Shown: in pieces, positions 44,901-55,939 of the stretch | Position numbering within the stretch: the stretch's first letter is position 1 | How the letters are laid out: each line of letters begins with the position of its first letter | Source of the DNA: Plasmodium malariae | Lineage: Eukaryota; Apicomplexa; Aconoidasida; Haemosporida; Plasmodiidae | Assembly: GCF_900090045.1 (NCBI RefSeq) | Contig: NC_041786.1 | Span: 1,413,501 to 1,477,500 of the forward strand | DNA length: 64,000 nt | Reading direction: 5' to 3' | Notes under the pieces: generated by a model | Told to the model about the DNA's origin: nothing | The model's input: only the letters and a program-made list of their open reading frames with translations | Database searches by the model: none | Program-made: the position numbers and the translations under genes

Positions 44901-45845
44901 GATGGTAACCCGCATAATGGTGTTTCAAATGTAAAAGGAGGTAACTGTTCCTTTACAAATGAAAGCAACACAACTGTAGATTGTACCAAAAAAACAAGTA
45001 CTAATAATTCTCCCATTAGTAAAGAAAAAAAATCAGAAAATGTTCAAAAAATTATGAACAGTTCATGTAATTCGGAAGCGAATGACCAAGAAGGGGAAAC
45101 CATTCTCCAAAAAGGAACAGAAGTAACGAAGGCGGCGAACAAATCGAAGGCAGAGAAAGAACCAAGTTTGCCAGGTACACATTCGGACAACATATTGGAA
45201 AAACAAACCAACAGTAGCAATAACCTTACACAGAAATATAAAAATCTAAATCGTGTTATCATAAAACTTGAAGAAGTTATCACCGAAACACTGCTCTACT
45301 TAACGAATGAAATTTTACACAAAAATGATAAATTATTATTTTTAATAAACAATTATTATCACATAGTAAATGTGTTAAGGGGAAATAAAATGAACGAAGA
45401 CAAAATAGCTAGATATGAAAGTTTATTACAGAATGAAATATCTTCATATATAGACTATCAGCTGAACGAATATATAAAGGATATAATTCTCTTTGTACAT
45501 AAACATGAACCAATAGTTCAGAATATGAAAGAAGAGGAAAATGATATTATTTATCATATTGATGTAAAATTAATGGAGACGATTGCCATTAATTTCACTA
45601 GACAATGGAAAAACATGCTCAAAGATATTAAACAAAATGTTATTCGTTCCTTTACAAATTTTGATAATTCTTTGCATATATTGAAAATGCTAAATACACA
45701 TATTCTTTTATACTTTACAAGATATTCTCAACTAGTCAAGAAAATTTTTTCCAACTTACAAACTCCATCATATATTCAGAATTTGCCATCTGTTGATGTA
45801 GTCTTAGTGCAAATTAAAAAAGATGCCAAAAATATTGACTCCTAA
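41970..45845 (+). CDS. VPS52: VPS52 subunit of the GARP tethering complex
   Basis: Single exon, 1,291 aa. The N-terminal coiled coil (about 110-190: LDVDVILNKHKNDIKYISED, IQELTENMDDKLKNRKLTLE) is followed by the conserved Vps52/Sac2 core: IILVTPQLIYDICNGEINENF (matching V-P-P-x-L-I-x-x-I), LKNKAIDRIYSFFIRKLNDI, INIHLIQQNLIKFHELNNFL (matching Y-Q-I-x-Q-x-x-L-L-K) and IKEYINIMNRTYHNLFKSYI. The C-terminal half contains LFLDTGTTEYLFLIKFF and a helical end. VPS52 joins VPS51, 53 and 54 to tether endosome-derived vesicles at the trans-Golgi network. In Plasmodium this likely serves recycling from the endo-lysosomal and apical-organelle pathway, which is inference. The protein is about twice the length of the human one because of Asn/Ser-rich inserts with two short repeats. 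Confidence 0.88.
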   Translation: MEYEQVSALIEKFKDDRYILKAYNKIYNCNNCTFYRNVKIEEIERWSYTSEKTCNTGGSNGQVRGRTLINIINDEGRETGKVDDKGDNDDDLRNIIEIVNRTLYFYTNETLNKFSENNKELVDIYNQIDNCNKICLDVDVILNKHKNDIKYISEDINKIQELTENMDDKLKNRKLTLELLNTFIKIILVTPQLIYDICNGEINENFVKNVIILTKKMENCKHCLYDFYPSIKFSYIELEKLKNKAIDRIYSFFIRKLNDIRNKKINIHLIQQNLIKFHELNNFLYNNNRNLYAYLIKEYINIMNRTYHNLFKSYITNLQRKKIEFNNELTIGFSCSYGNHLGGNSSASSSGKISGGNISGRNISGGNISGGNISGGNISGGNISGGNYISGGSLYSISANSSSNVSLLSAKNKMMNILGFNTKTNNSSERKECLFLLNNRTKILSDLDYYSNAKCSEMLDSSEIPNRSELSNRSELPDHSELPNRSELPNRSELPNRSELPNRSELPDHSELSDRASTLPVIFTTDNSQYFFEEIYKSVSKLFLDTGTTEYLFLIKFFRNYENHDFLFLEIYSKTISLCFDFTYYYMNSTFDFISLFIIYMINMHNAYIIKSRKIFPLYEFIDKLQNLIWNRIYFIISENIASLDFSSRYSSYGSYSHYYDYYNYYYHVSADNTKGYNKKSLYDLLYTNNVKYSAISRNSNMAPLKADMSSSNNNAATNSSSTTSNNNSNSNNNDFPKSKASANAHLEKAEIEVERKRSSLQHIPNIQPVNISEPEKMNYGISAPLCDTEKMNMINSSTPTMFVKTQTHPITKKFSDFYCSLTILSEFCFNFEKYYNEINCEKKEKENSTEASYTEKSDNSLNVEKKEKKIKKLSKLPNEETMTYLHMEEENKLIKNYYCSEYCQTEGIEQSYQSKEHDGKTATHDGEIATSYENKVNKKEGKDEKVAASYDMNMCNVKIDDHTKNDRNDEIIVTLDDGNPHNGVSNVKGGNCSFTNESNTTVDCTKKTSTNNSPISKEKKSENVQKIMNSSCNSEANDQEGETILQKGTEVTKAANKSKAEKEPSLPGTHSDNILEKQTNSSNNLTQKYKNLNRVIIKLEEVITETLLYLTNEILHKNDKLLFLINNYYHIVNVLRGNKMNEDKIARYESLLQNEISSYIDYQLNEYIKDIILFVHKHEPIVQNMKEEENDIIYHIDVKLMETIAINFTRQWKNMLKDIKQNVIRSFTNFDNSLHILKMLNTHILLYFTRYSQLVKKIFSNLQTPSYIQNLPSVDVVLVQIKKDAKNIDS
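43028..43130 (+). repeat. 15-bp in-frame repeat encoding ISGGN in VPS52
   Basis: About seven copies of ggaggaaacataagc. The unit encodes Gly-Gly-Asn-Ile-Ser. It lies in the low-complexity insert just after the conserved core. Confidence 0.95.
43360..43515 (+). repeat. 18-bp in-frame repeat encoding LPNRSE in VPS52
   Basis: About eight copies of ttgcctaaccgttcagaa, encoding Leu-Pro-Asn-Arg-Ser-Glu with N/D and R/H variants. Both other strands stay open across it, giving shadow frames at 43316-43549 and 43324-43587. Confidence 0.95.
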
Positions 45846-46025
45846 ATATGTCCCCCTCCTTTCGAATTTGCAAAAAAATTTTCATTCCCCTCAAATAGGA
45901 AGGGACAGCGAGGAAAAATATAAAAGAAAAAAAAAAAAACTTACAAAATAATTTGTAGAATTATATATACAAAATAGTGTACAATAAAATACTTAATTGG
46001 TTCATTTTTTCCTTTTCGCATATTT

Positions 46026-46061
<36 letters not shown>

Positions 46062-46249
46062 TACTTAACGGTATCCATTGCGACTTTATGAACATGTTAA
46101 TAAAAAAAGCAGTGGAATATTTAGGCACTGGTGTATGTTGTTACCTCTTTCGGGTGGGCAGTGGTTAAATGATTTCGCCCCCGTGTAACTATTTGACTTG
46201 TAGCGATTGTTTTGTTTACATGCACATTTGTTCATTTGTTCATTTGGTG

Positions 46250-46440
46250 GTATATTTATCGGTAAATTTATAGGTACATTTATAAGTACATTTATAAGTA
46301 CATTTATAAGTACATTTATAGGAACATTTATAAGTACATTTATAGGAACATTTATAGGAACATTTATAAGTACATCTATAGGAACATTTATAAGTACATT
46401 TATAGGAACATTTATAAGTACATTTATAGGCACATTCATC
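46250..46440. repeat. 12-bp minisatellite acatttataagt/aggaacatttat
   Basis: About fifteen copies with gt/ga variants at two positions. Shadow frames read (STFI), (NVPI) and (KCTY). Confidence 0.9.
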
Positions 46441-46894
46441 GGTATATTTTTTTCTGTCTCTCTTGAAATAGTCTGCCCAGCACATTACGACTGATCATCC
46501 AGTGCATGTATACCCACAAGAAACCTCCTCATTTTTTTGATAAACAATTCAAACAATTAAAATGGCTACCCCACTATTTATTACAGTTCATTTATTATTA
46601 CTCAGACACATTTATAATTACATATTTCCCCGTCCAAAATAACAATTAATTAAATTAAACAATGATTAATAAAATATTAAAATTTATGAAAAATTTAATA
46701 GGGAAAATACGAAAAGGAAGAAATGGAAAAAAAAAAAAAAAAAAAAAAAGAAAAAAAGGAAAAAAAAAAAGAAAAAAAAAAAAAAAAAAATTAATCAGAG
46801 CATGAAAAACTACAAACAATAAGATGCACAAATGAATATCATTAGAACTGTTAGAAAATGTGTGTAAAAAAAAAAAAAAAAAAAATATACATAT

Positions 46895-47050
46895 ACATAA
46901 TATATACATGAATATATACATGAATATATACATGAATATATGCATGAACATATGCATGAACATATACATGAATATATGCATGAACATATGCATGAACATA
47001 TACATGAACATATGCATGAACATATACATGAACATATACATGAACATATA
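46895..47050. repeat. 12-bp minisatellite catgaatatata
   Basis: About twelve copies of catgaatatata and catgaacatatg in varying order. It gives (NIYM) and (VHVY) shadow frames. Confidence 0.9.
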
Positions 47051-47684
47051 TAGATATAAATATATATGTGCATATATGCATGTGTACATGTGTATATGCA
47101 TATGTGTATATGTAATTAAAACGCCGTGTACAACCATATACACACCACCTTCACGATAACATGCCATGGTGACAACAACTAATAACTGCTACGTAAAAAC
47201 AATTAAAGATTTTAATTTACTCGGACTGTATAGTTACATGTGTAGTCTAAAATAAGCAGTTGGGTTATTATGACCATGTACAATGAAATTAGATTTGTTA
47301 CCCTTGGTGTTGTATACGTGCTACGGTTGATGCGGTAAATACCATAATTTCCGGTACTACTTCCACTCTCACTGTAATTGTCTACATTGCATTACTCTTG
47401 TGATAATTTTTTTCATAAAATTATCGCAAAATTACTTCTGCATTTGTATGCATCTTCAACTGTGTTCTATTTAGTCTGTCCATCACTTCGTGTTATACCT
47501 TTGTTTCTACTTTCTGCTCTTTTCACAATGCGCTTGCGTGATTAGCAATTATATAGGTACTTCACATTTTTCCACTTTTTTTTTTTTTTTTTTTTTCTAG
47601 CTTATTTTAATTTACAAAACTTCACGAACACACATATGCACATATGTATACGTACATATACGTACATACATATATACGCATTTG

Positions 47685-47718
<34 letters not shown>

Positions 47719-47800
47719 CGTGTCCACGTATGCATGCGCAACACTAATTAATAACTTTAAGGTTACATAACAAAATTTGCCTCTTCTTTCTATTATAGCA

Positions 47801-49233
47801 CTATTTACATGATGGTACATTATCAGCAGATGCTTCAATGTCCAGTTCCCCATTTGCAGTTACTACAGCAGGCCCATAATAAGCCATGGCATTTCTAGAT
47901 TTATAATATTCATTTCTCATAGCACTTTGTGTTAACTTTACATCATATCTGTGACTGATGGGTTCAAATAATAATCCCCATACAACACTAAAAAAAAGAC
48001 TAAGACCTAAAAACAGGCAATAGAACCAATCTAAAGAAGCAAAAAGGGGGGTGTTAATTAATGTTAATCCTAATACTTCTACAAGAGATGTACCTATATA
48101 ACACATTCCACATAACCATCCCCAAGCTTCTCCTGCACCTTCAGAATGATATACTTCCAAAAAGAAACAACCAGATCCATATAAAAATAAACAAAAAGCA
48201 TCTATTAGTCGAGAGCTGAAGTATAAAATCCATGATGAACCAGCTCCTATTTTTTCCTCCATCCAAGGATCATCGAAATAGTACGAAGACGCCATTAAAC
48301 ATATTAAAGACAAACTCCATGATACGGTACCTATACAATATGTACATCGAAAAATGTGTCTATAATGTTATGCTTCAGGCATACAAGTATGATCACCTGT
48401 GAGTGCAAATACATGCACATATACATGCATACGTACATACATATATACATATGCATACGTGTGCAAATAAACATTCACTTCTTTATCTTTAATAAGTACC
48501 CATAGATGTGGCTTGCAACAGAAATTTAGTTCCAGCTCTGTAACCCCTTGACTGCTTAATACTGTAAATGAAAAAAGGTAAATTTTTTGATACATAAAAA
48601 TAAGTGAAGCAAAAGAAAACGTATTATTTTTCCTTTACATTTGGAAAAAAGAAAAGTATTAAACAGTCTGATGGTACACTTATGTTGTATATTATACATA
48701 TATGTGTTAATGTGTTAATGTGTTAATGCGTTAATGTGTTAATGTGTTAATGTGTTAATGTGTTAATGTGTTAATGTGTTAATGTGTTAATGTGTTAATG
48801 TGTTAATGTGTTAATGTGTTAATGTGTTAATGTGTTAATGCGTTAATGTGTTAATGTGTTAATGTGTTAATGTGTGTTTGATTGCGTTTCTGATTGCGTT
48901 TTTGACTGCGCTTGCATACCTGCTATCATCCTCCGTCAGCTGCAAGAATGACATTATAAGAAGAGTGCCTAATAAAAATCCGCCAATGCTAAAGAGGACA
49001 AGAGGCATTGGTGCATTTCCAACACTGCCTGGTAATGCTCTTAAAAAGTTTAATATACCAAAGGGATTTTTTCCTATCAAGGTTATAGAACAAACTAACA
49101 ACGTGTAGGAAATAAATTGAATAAGAAATCCAATACGTAAATTAAAGTTCATAAAAAAATCCCAAAAAGGCTCGAATTGGGGCCCACGGCCTTCTGGGGC
49201 TTCGCCAGGACGAACAACATACGTAAAAAACAT
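47801..49233 (-). CDS. GAPM1: Glideosome-associated protein with multiple membrane spans 1, three exons
   Basis: Exons on the minus strand: 49233-48920, 48561-48500 and 48330-47801 (301 aa, phases agree). The ATG at 49233 gives MFFTYVVRPGEAPEGRGPQF. Six hydrophobic spans are visible: FLIQFISYTLLVCSITLIG, MPLVLFSIGGFLLGTLLIM, SWSLSLICLMASSYYF (starting at the exon 3 junction), LIDAFCLFLYGSGCFFLEVY, AWGWLCGMCYIGTSLVEVLG and WFYCLFLGLSLFFSVVWGLL. Exon 2 supplies the loop IKQSRGYRAGTKFLLQATSM. The overall pattern and composition match the apicomplexan GAPM family. GAPMs sit in the inner membrane complex and link the alveoli to the subpellicular microtubule network and glideosome, which is needed for parasite shape and motility. 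The GAPM1 subtype assignment rests on remembered sequence and on the plasmepsin V/VPS52 neighbourhood. Coding sequence is notably more GC-rich than the Asn/Lys-rich neighbours, as expected for a conserved, highly expressed protein. Confidence 0.9.
48701..48873. repeat. 8-bp minisatellite tgtgttaa in GAPM1 intron 1
   Basis: About 21 copies, nearly perfect, with two tgcgttaa variants. It occupies half of intron 1 (48562-48919) without touching the donor or acceptor. Confidence 0.95.
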
Positions 49234-50297
49234 TTTGCACAAAGTTAATATTAAAAATTGTCAAAAAACAAAATAGGCAAAAAAGAAAAAAAAAAAAAAA
49301 AAAGAAAAGAAGGAAAAGAAGAAAAACGAAAAAAATAAAAAAAAAAAAAAAGAAAAAGAAAAAAAACGAAAAAAAACGAAAAAAAAAATTACTATTTTTT
49401 TATTTAAAAAAAAGGCTAAGCTAAAAGTAGTGAAGAAGTGTGTATTATTACGAAAAAAAAAAATAGAGCTATAAGCTAAAAAATGTAAATTTAACGCATG
49501 AGTGTATGTATATTATATATATATATACATATACATATGTGTGTGTGTGGGCGTGTATACATATGTGTATATATAGACGTATATGGACAAATAGAAGGGG
49601 AAATAATAAATAAATTAAATCACTAGATTTATTTTATTTTTGGACAATGCAAATGATCAAATATATACACATGTATGTTTTAGCGTGAATATGTTTCTTT
49701 TTTTTTTTTTTAAATATACACATATACATGTATGTTATTATATCCAATTAATTGATTTTCGTTTTCTTTGGTTTTTAAAGTGTAATTAACAAAATGTATA
49801 AATAGCACAATAAATAAATAAATATATATATATATACCCATACATAATAAGGCTCTTTAACATACATAATTTCATTTTAAACTATTTTTTTAATAATCTA
49901 AACATATGTAATACTTTTACAAACACAAGAACAAAGAATGGAAAATTAAAATATTGCTAGATACATATATCTACAAGAAAATCACACGTACACACAATAG
50001 CGCTAGTATATTGGAATTTTTTTTTTTTTTTTTTTGTGCATAATTTTTTTTTTATTTCGGAAATGTACATAAATATGTGTACATAAATAAGCGCGTATAA
50101 ATGTATGTATAAATATTTATACATATATTACATATATTTGCGTAAAAAAAAAATATTAACAAATCAGCAGAAAAAAAATTGGGCCGAATTTACATTTAAT
50201 ATAAATTACTCTAATTACGAATATTGGTATATATACGTACAAATGTACGAATAGGTGTATGTATATAAATAATTAAGTAAATAAATAAACAAATAAA

Positions 50298-50331
<34 letters not shown>

Positions 50332-52581
50332 CTTTATGTATATATACACGTGTCACTTCCTTATTCCTGTAGAAAAAACCAAACAAGCTTGAGTACTTTT
50401 TTTTCATTTTATTTTTATTTTTATCCTAAAATCCTTTTTTGTTTCATCAGTAGGAGGGGCATGCAGTACTGGTGCGATATATATATATATATATATATGT
50501 GTAGAAAGAAGGAAAAAAAAAAAAAAAAGCAAAATAGCATTATGTGTACAAGTATATTTAACGAATTCTAAACAACTTTACAAATATTGAAAAGACGCGT
50601 AATTTAAAAATTTTACAATAAATAAAAAAAATATATTTTTAATTACCAGATTGTAGGAAATTTTTTGTAATTTTATTTTCTTTCGTTTAAGACTAAATAT
50701 ACATTTTTCAAAAATATAATATTTAGGAATTAAACAATTTTAATGTAAAGAAAAATTTATTGTACTGTTATGTATGTGTATAGGTGCAATCTAACTTTGA
50801 ACGTATCCGCGAATTTTTGTGTGTGCCACTGTCCGAATCTATTATTCTTTTTATATGTATATTGTAGTTCATTTTATGTTTCCTTATTTCCTGTTGTGTT
50901 CATGTTTATTTTTCAACTTTTCCTGATATGTTCATGTTTTTTCCACAAAATTTTCTGATTTGCTCATGTTTTTTTTTTTTTTTTTCCTATAAAGAAATAG
51001 ATTTACATATTCCTCGATGCACACGTAGGTTTCTAATCTGTAACATTTTCCATTATCCGTGTATAAAATGAAAGACATAGTACTTTCATACCGTTTAATT
51101 AGCACAAAAAAAAAGAGAAACTAAAGAAAAACATGATAAGACAAAGAACTATTCAAAATAGGTAGTGTAATAAAGCAAAATCATATATAATAAAATTATT
51201 GTACACAAATATAATAGGTGAAAATATATTCATGGAAAAGAAGTATGTTTCATTTTTAAGTTCTGTCTTTCATAATTGTCTTAAAAAAAAAAAAAAAAGA
51301 AGTTTAACAGGAACACTGAAGTTTTAAGGGTTATATTTAAATATTTAAGTGTCTCCTCATTTACAATCGTTGCCTTAGAAGTACATGTTTCATTTGTGAT
51401 TTTCCCCAATTGTAACACCTAATCAGTTGTTAAAAACCCCCATTTTATTGCTTTTTTAAAAAAATTATTAACCACAATTTCTCTCTATTTTTTTAGCATA
51501 TGCATTTATGATATCAGCTAAGAACGCAAAACTTTTGAAGAACATTTAAAAAATGAATAAGTGATATTAGATAGACCTACGTTTGCATCAAATACGTAAT
51601 TTTACGTGTTCTTTTGTGGAGGTTATGCACACGCTTACGGTTAGACAAATTAAAACTTAAAAAAAATATGATGGCGCGAAATAAAACGAAGCGAACTAAA
51701 GGCAAAATAAAGCAAAATGATGGGCGATTAATAACAAAAAATGAATGAAACATAACATAGACATAAAAGTAAACATAAACGTAAACATAAACGTAAACAT
51801 AAACGTAAACATAAACGTAAACATAAACGTAAACATAAACGTAAACATAAACGTAAACATAAACGTAAACATAAACGTAAACATAAACGTAAACATAAAC
51901 GTAAACATAAACGTAAACATAAACGTAAACATAAACGTAAACATAAACGTAAACATAAACGTAAACATAAACGTAAACATAAACGTAAACATAAACGTAA
52001 ACATAAACGTAAACATAAACGTAAACATAAACGTAAACATAAACGTAAACATAAACGTAAACATAAACGTAAACATAAACGTAAACATAAACATAAACGT
52101 AAACGTAAACATAAACGTAAACATAAACGTAAATAGAATGTAGTGTGCTAAAGACCCCATTTAAGGAACACAAAATAAAATAGAAAAACAACACTTATTA
52201 TAAAACAAAAAAAAGAAAATGTTAATATATTTTCATGCGTCTATTTCTTTTTTTTCCAAAAAAGCTGAATGTTAAAAATGTTTTCCTCTAAACCGATAGT
52301 ATATATCTCCAACTCTTTTACTCAAAGGGGGAAATATGCACAAAGCGTAGTATAAAACTTCCCTAAGCGCGAACATCCACGTACATCCATGTACACATAC
52401 ACACAAATAAATATCCATCTATACATACCTGTATGCGCAACTATAACGACTGAACAGAAACGGAGATGACAACGGAGTACCCTTTTCCATCTCCCCCCTT
52501 ACCGCATGGCCGAAATGAGGCTAAAAATTTTGCCTTTCCTACCCTCCCCGCTTTTCCCTGACTTGTAAGCAGCCCCAGGTC
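49234..52581. other. Long intergenic region upstream of GAPM1
   Basis: About 3.3 kb without a supported gene. It holds A-rich low complexity just 5' of GAPM1 (49270-49400), several TA tracts and a very long 12-bp array (51768-52133). Small frames such as 50770-50958 lack any family signal or splice context. GAPM1's promoter and 5' UTR must lie at the left side. Confidence 0.65.
51768..52133. repeat. 12-bp minisatellite taaacataaacg, about 30 copies
   Basis: A nearly perfect array of about 365 bp, with slight disorder only at the right end. It produces stop-free frames: (NVNI) on plus, (VYVY) and (FTFM) on minus. It is the purest and longest array in the window. Confidence 0.97.
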
Positions 52582-53970
52582 TCAAGGTTTAGGGTAATTT
52601 GGCATAGGCAAATTTTGGTTTTTCAGATTTTGGACTTGTTCTAGTATTTCTTGTAACTTTTCTTTAGGCGTATTTTTAATAATAGCTAGCTGTTTTTGTT
52701 TTTGTCTAATTTTATCCCTAACTAGTCTAAGTCTGTCCTCCGAATTTTGAAGCATTAATGCGTCATATCTATCAACAATCATAAGATGAAAATCGAATGC
52801 AGCAAATGAAGCAATTTGAATAAAAGCTTGTCTTTGTTCTATATCTGATGGGTCAATTTGAAATTTTTCTAATTTTGCATCAATAGATTCTTTTAAATCA
52901 TTTCTTAATTTTATATTCATAGATGCAAAAGATTGGTCAAGTTGTTCCATAAGTTGTGATTCCATAGTTGAACATTGAGAATGTATTCTAATAACTTCAT
53001 CAAGAATTTTTAAGCTCTCTTCTGGATCTAATAATCCTTTTTTATCTTCTATAGGTGATATTTTACCCAAAATACATGGTTCTTGGCTAATTATTTCATC
53101 AATTATAATACGTCCTCTTACTAATCCTTTAACAGCTAAATTGTTACCTACTTTTGTTACATCCTTTATTTCAGCATATACAGCTAAAGGAGCTAATACT
53201 CCTGTTTTATGATTAAAAAAACACATTCCAAAAATTTTTTTTTTTTTTTCTTCCCCATTCATACTAATTTCTCTTGTCATGCTTTTAAATATTTCCTCTA
53301 CATGCTCTCCATTAAATTGCATATAATCCTCAAAGCCTATTTGAAGTGGGGAAGGCTCATTTGACATTTCTTCTAACAATATGGGGAAAAAACCTAAAGT
53401 ATTATCTTCATCGAATTCTTTAATCCATTCATTTATTCTTCCTTTTACATTTCTGGGTACATCTTCAATTATTGGTTTGTCCGTTAAATTTATTTTATAA
53501 TTTTCTGCATAAAGCGCATGCTTATACTTATGCTTCTTACTGTTCCAGAAGCAAGTTTTTTCCCCCTCTCCCATAGGGAAGTTGCTGTAGTGCTTGCTGC
53601 TGCCTAGGTGGTAGTAGCTGCTTCCTACGTAGTGGTTGCTACTCCCTATGTAGTGATAATTATTCCTATTTCTCTTGCTTTTTCTATACTTTATGGGATT
53701 CATCCAATACCCCAAATTTGTAAAATTGGACGAAGATTTAATATTTGAAAACTGGTCAACATCCTTTTTCTTTCCATGAAATAAATTGGTCCGCCCCCTG
53801 TAGCTGTTGTTAAATATATTCCCTACATTTTTCTTAGCTCTCTTATAACAATCATATATTAAAACGTTTTTCTCATTTAATGAGATATTTTTGTTCAAGT
53901 AGATACTCCCTAGGCTTGACACATAAAATAAAAGGAAGAAATGAAACCAAAAAGGGCTCGTCAGTTTCAT
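52582..53970 (-). CDS. Apicoplast-type protein with a Lon N-terminal (substrate-binding, PUA-like) domain
   Basis: Single exon, 462 aa. It begins with a signal peptide (FWFHFFLLFYVSSLGSIYL) followed by a basic, Asn/Lys/Tyr-rich stretch (about 25-170) that looks like an apicoplast transit peptide. From about residue 190 the order LGFFPILLEEM, PLQIGFEDYMQF, IFGMCFFNHKTGVLAPLAVY, AEIKDVTKVGNNLAVKGLVR, GRIIIDEI, EPCILGKISPIED matches the LAN/LON domain pattern (LP-x-F-PL, G-x-x-A-E-I, V-x-G-x-x-R-F-x-V). The C-terminal third is a charged helical region (DRLRLVRDKIRQKQKQ) ending PMPNYPKP. There is no AAA+ ATPase or Ser-Lys protease domain, so this is a stand-alone domain, as in plant and cyanobacterial LON-domain proteins. 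Its biochemical role is unknown. It might bind unfolded substrates in the plastid, which is inference. Confidence 0.72.
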   Translation of the reverse strand: MKLTSPFWFHFFLLFYVSSLGSIYLNKNISLNEKNVLIYDCYKRAKKNVGNIFNNSYRGRTNLFHGKKKDVDQFSNIKSSSNFTNLGYWMNPIKYRKSKRNRNNYHYIGSSNHYVGSSYYHLGSSKHYSNFPMGEGEKTCFWNSKKHKYKHALYAENYKINLTDKPIIEDVPRNVKGRINEWIKEFDEDNTLGFFPILLEEMSNEPSPLQIGFEDYMQFNGEHVEEIFKSMTREISMNGEEKKKKIFGMCFFNHKTGVLAPLAVYAEIKDVTKVGNNLAVKGLVRGRIIIDEIISQEPCILGKISPIEDKKGLLDPEESLKILDEVIRIHSQCSTMESQLMEQLDQSFASMNIKLRNDLKESIDAKLEKFQIDPSDIEQRQAFIQIASFAAFDFHLMIVDRYDALMLQNSEDRLRLVRDKIRQKQKQLAIIKNTPKEKLQEILEQVQNLKNQNLPMPNYPKP

Positions 53971-54484
53971 ATCTTACGGTGGAAGAAGATTAAATATATA
54001 CGCATGCGTACGACTGTACGTGCATATATAAATATGTATATGGGTGCGTATATGTATGCGTATATGTATGCATATATGTATTTGTATTTGTATGTGTATG
54101 CGTATTTGTATGCATATATGTATTTGTATTTGTATGTGTATTTGTATTTGTATTTGTATTCGTATTTGTATTCGTATTTGTATTCGTATTTGTATGCGTA
54201 TTTAAATGTGCATTTTTATGTACATTTTTACGTGCATTTATAGGTGAATTCATATGAGAGTATGTACATACGTTCATATGCACCTTTACAAGTACATAAA
54301 TATGTACGTATGTATGTTCATGCACATATTCCCATATAACATTTTCAGTGTAACAATAGGTTGTCGCAAAAAATTAAATGAAGCCTTCATTAATTTTTGT
54401 ATTTCTTCATAGGCCACCTTAAATAAGAGATCATACATACATGCAGAAAAGTATGCGAATGACTTATGTGCAGCTTAGTGAGAT

Positions 54485-54523
<39 letters not shown>

Positions 54524-55561
54524 CAATTTCGTTTTTTTACTTTCTACATAATATATCATTTTAACTTTACGTTATTCATTGCTACCATTTGAATTTCATA
54601 CTTTTTTATGCCAACAAATGATTGGGGAATTTTTTGCATATAGTAATCTCACTGTACAACTGCCTTACGTATGAAAAGGTAAATGTATACATATAAATAC
54701 ATATATATATATACATATAAATACAAATATATATACATATAAATACAAATATATATAGATATGAATACATATATATATAGATATGAATACATATATATAT
54801 AGATATGAATACATATATGTACATATACGTGTATACATATTTGTATGTTTTTTTTTTTTTTTTTTTTAAATTTTTTTCCTCAAATTTTAATCTATTCCTG
54901 CGTACAGTTATTCATTTTTAAAAAGCCTTTCTATTTAGTATACCCATGTAATCATTGATCATAGTTCTAAAACCTACCCAATTTAAAAAAAAAAAAAAAA
55001 AAAAAAATATGTATATTTAAAAATAAATAATACTGCCCCAAAGTTGTGTAAACTGCTTACAAATTTTTAAGGAATAACTATAAATGCTTTAAAAAAAAAA
55101 TAAGCACAGGAATGACGAAACGGTAGTATGCTATGCAGAAAAAAATACGCCTTTGAAATATAATGAGATAAGAACAAATGGATGCTTACGCGTACATTCT
55201 GCATACATTTATGTGTATATGTACATGTACATTGGTAAGAGGATTATTCCGCTTATCGCAAAGCAGGTAGGTTTTCACCAACAATTTGAATATTTTCATT
55301 TTTCTTAACGGACCAAGATGACTTACTTAACTGCATGTTCAGCCAAATTTATTATTATGAAAGAAACCTCAAAGACCCCAAACTGCGTATGAGAGTAAAA
55401 CTTTTTTTATATAACCATGTTTATATTTATTATTATGTTTTTTCCCTTTTGCAGTTAAATTCAAAATTATATTTGCAAAAAAATTGATTCAAGGTTTTAA
55501 GATATGTATTGCATTGTTTTCAAGGGTGAAAAGGATTATACATGCATTGATGTGTATAGAG

Positions 55562-55605
<44 letters not shown>

Positions 55606-55898
55606 CATGTACAGTACATATATACATACACACATATACATATGTATATATGTACCCATGCGAACGCCTAATTTTTAAATTTTTTTTAAAAAAGTGAATG
55701 GTGTTTCACTTGATATACTAAAAATTAACATGCATGATATATACCTAATTTGGGCAATTACAAAATAGCCAAATTCAAAAAAAAAAAAAAAAAAAAAAAA
55801 AAACATAGCATAATAAAGCACAACATACAAAGGATGTGGATGAAGCATAATGGAATGGGACAAAATGAAATAAAACAAAAGTGTTAGAATTATGGTAT

Positions 55899-55939
<41 letters not shown>

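Larger units (their letters stand above)
45846..47800. other. Convergent intergenic region between VPS52 and GAPM1
   Basis: Contains an acatttataagt-type array (46250-46440), poly(A) blocks (46725-46790), a catgaatatata array (46895-47050) and, at about 47165-47570, some 400 bp of comparatively complex non-repetitive sequence with no long frame. The latter could be the GAPM1 3' UTR or a noncoding RNA. Confidence 0.65.

Noticed and set aside
49234..49242. Upstream TTG-initiated MCK start for GAPM1
   Set aside because: TTG is not a normal start in this genome. The in-frame ATG at 49233 is used instead.
51768..52133. CRISPR-like array
   Set aside because: Units are contiguous 12-mers with no spacers, and the genome is eukaryotic.
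51577..52194. 205-codon minus-strand ORF with a (VY)n core
   Set aside because: It is entirely driven by the 12-bp array 51768-52133. The opposite strand is open too, and the flanks carry no family signal.
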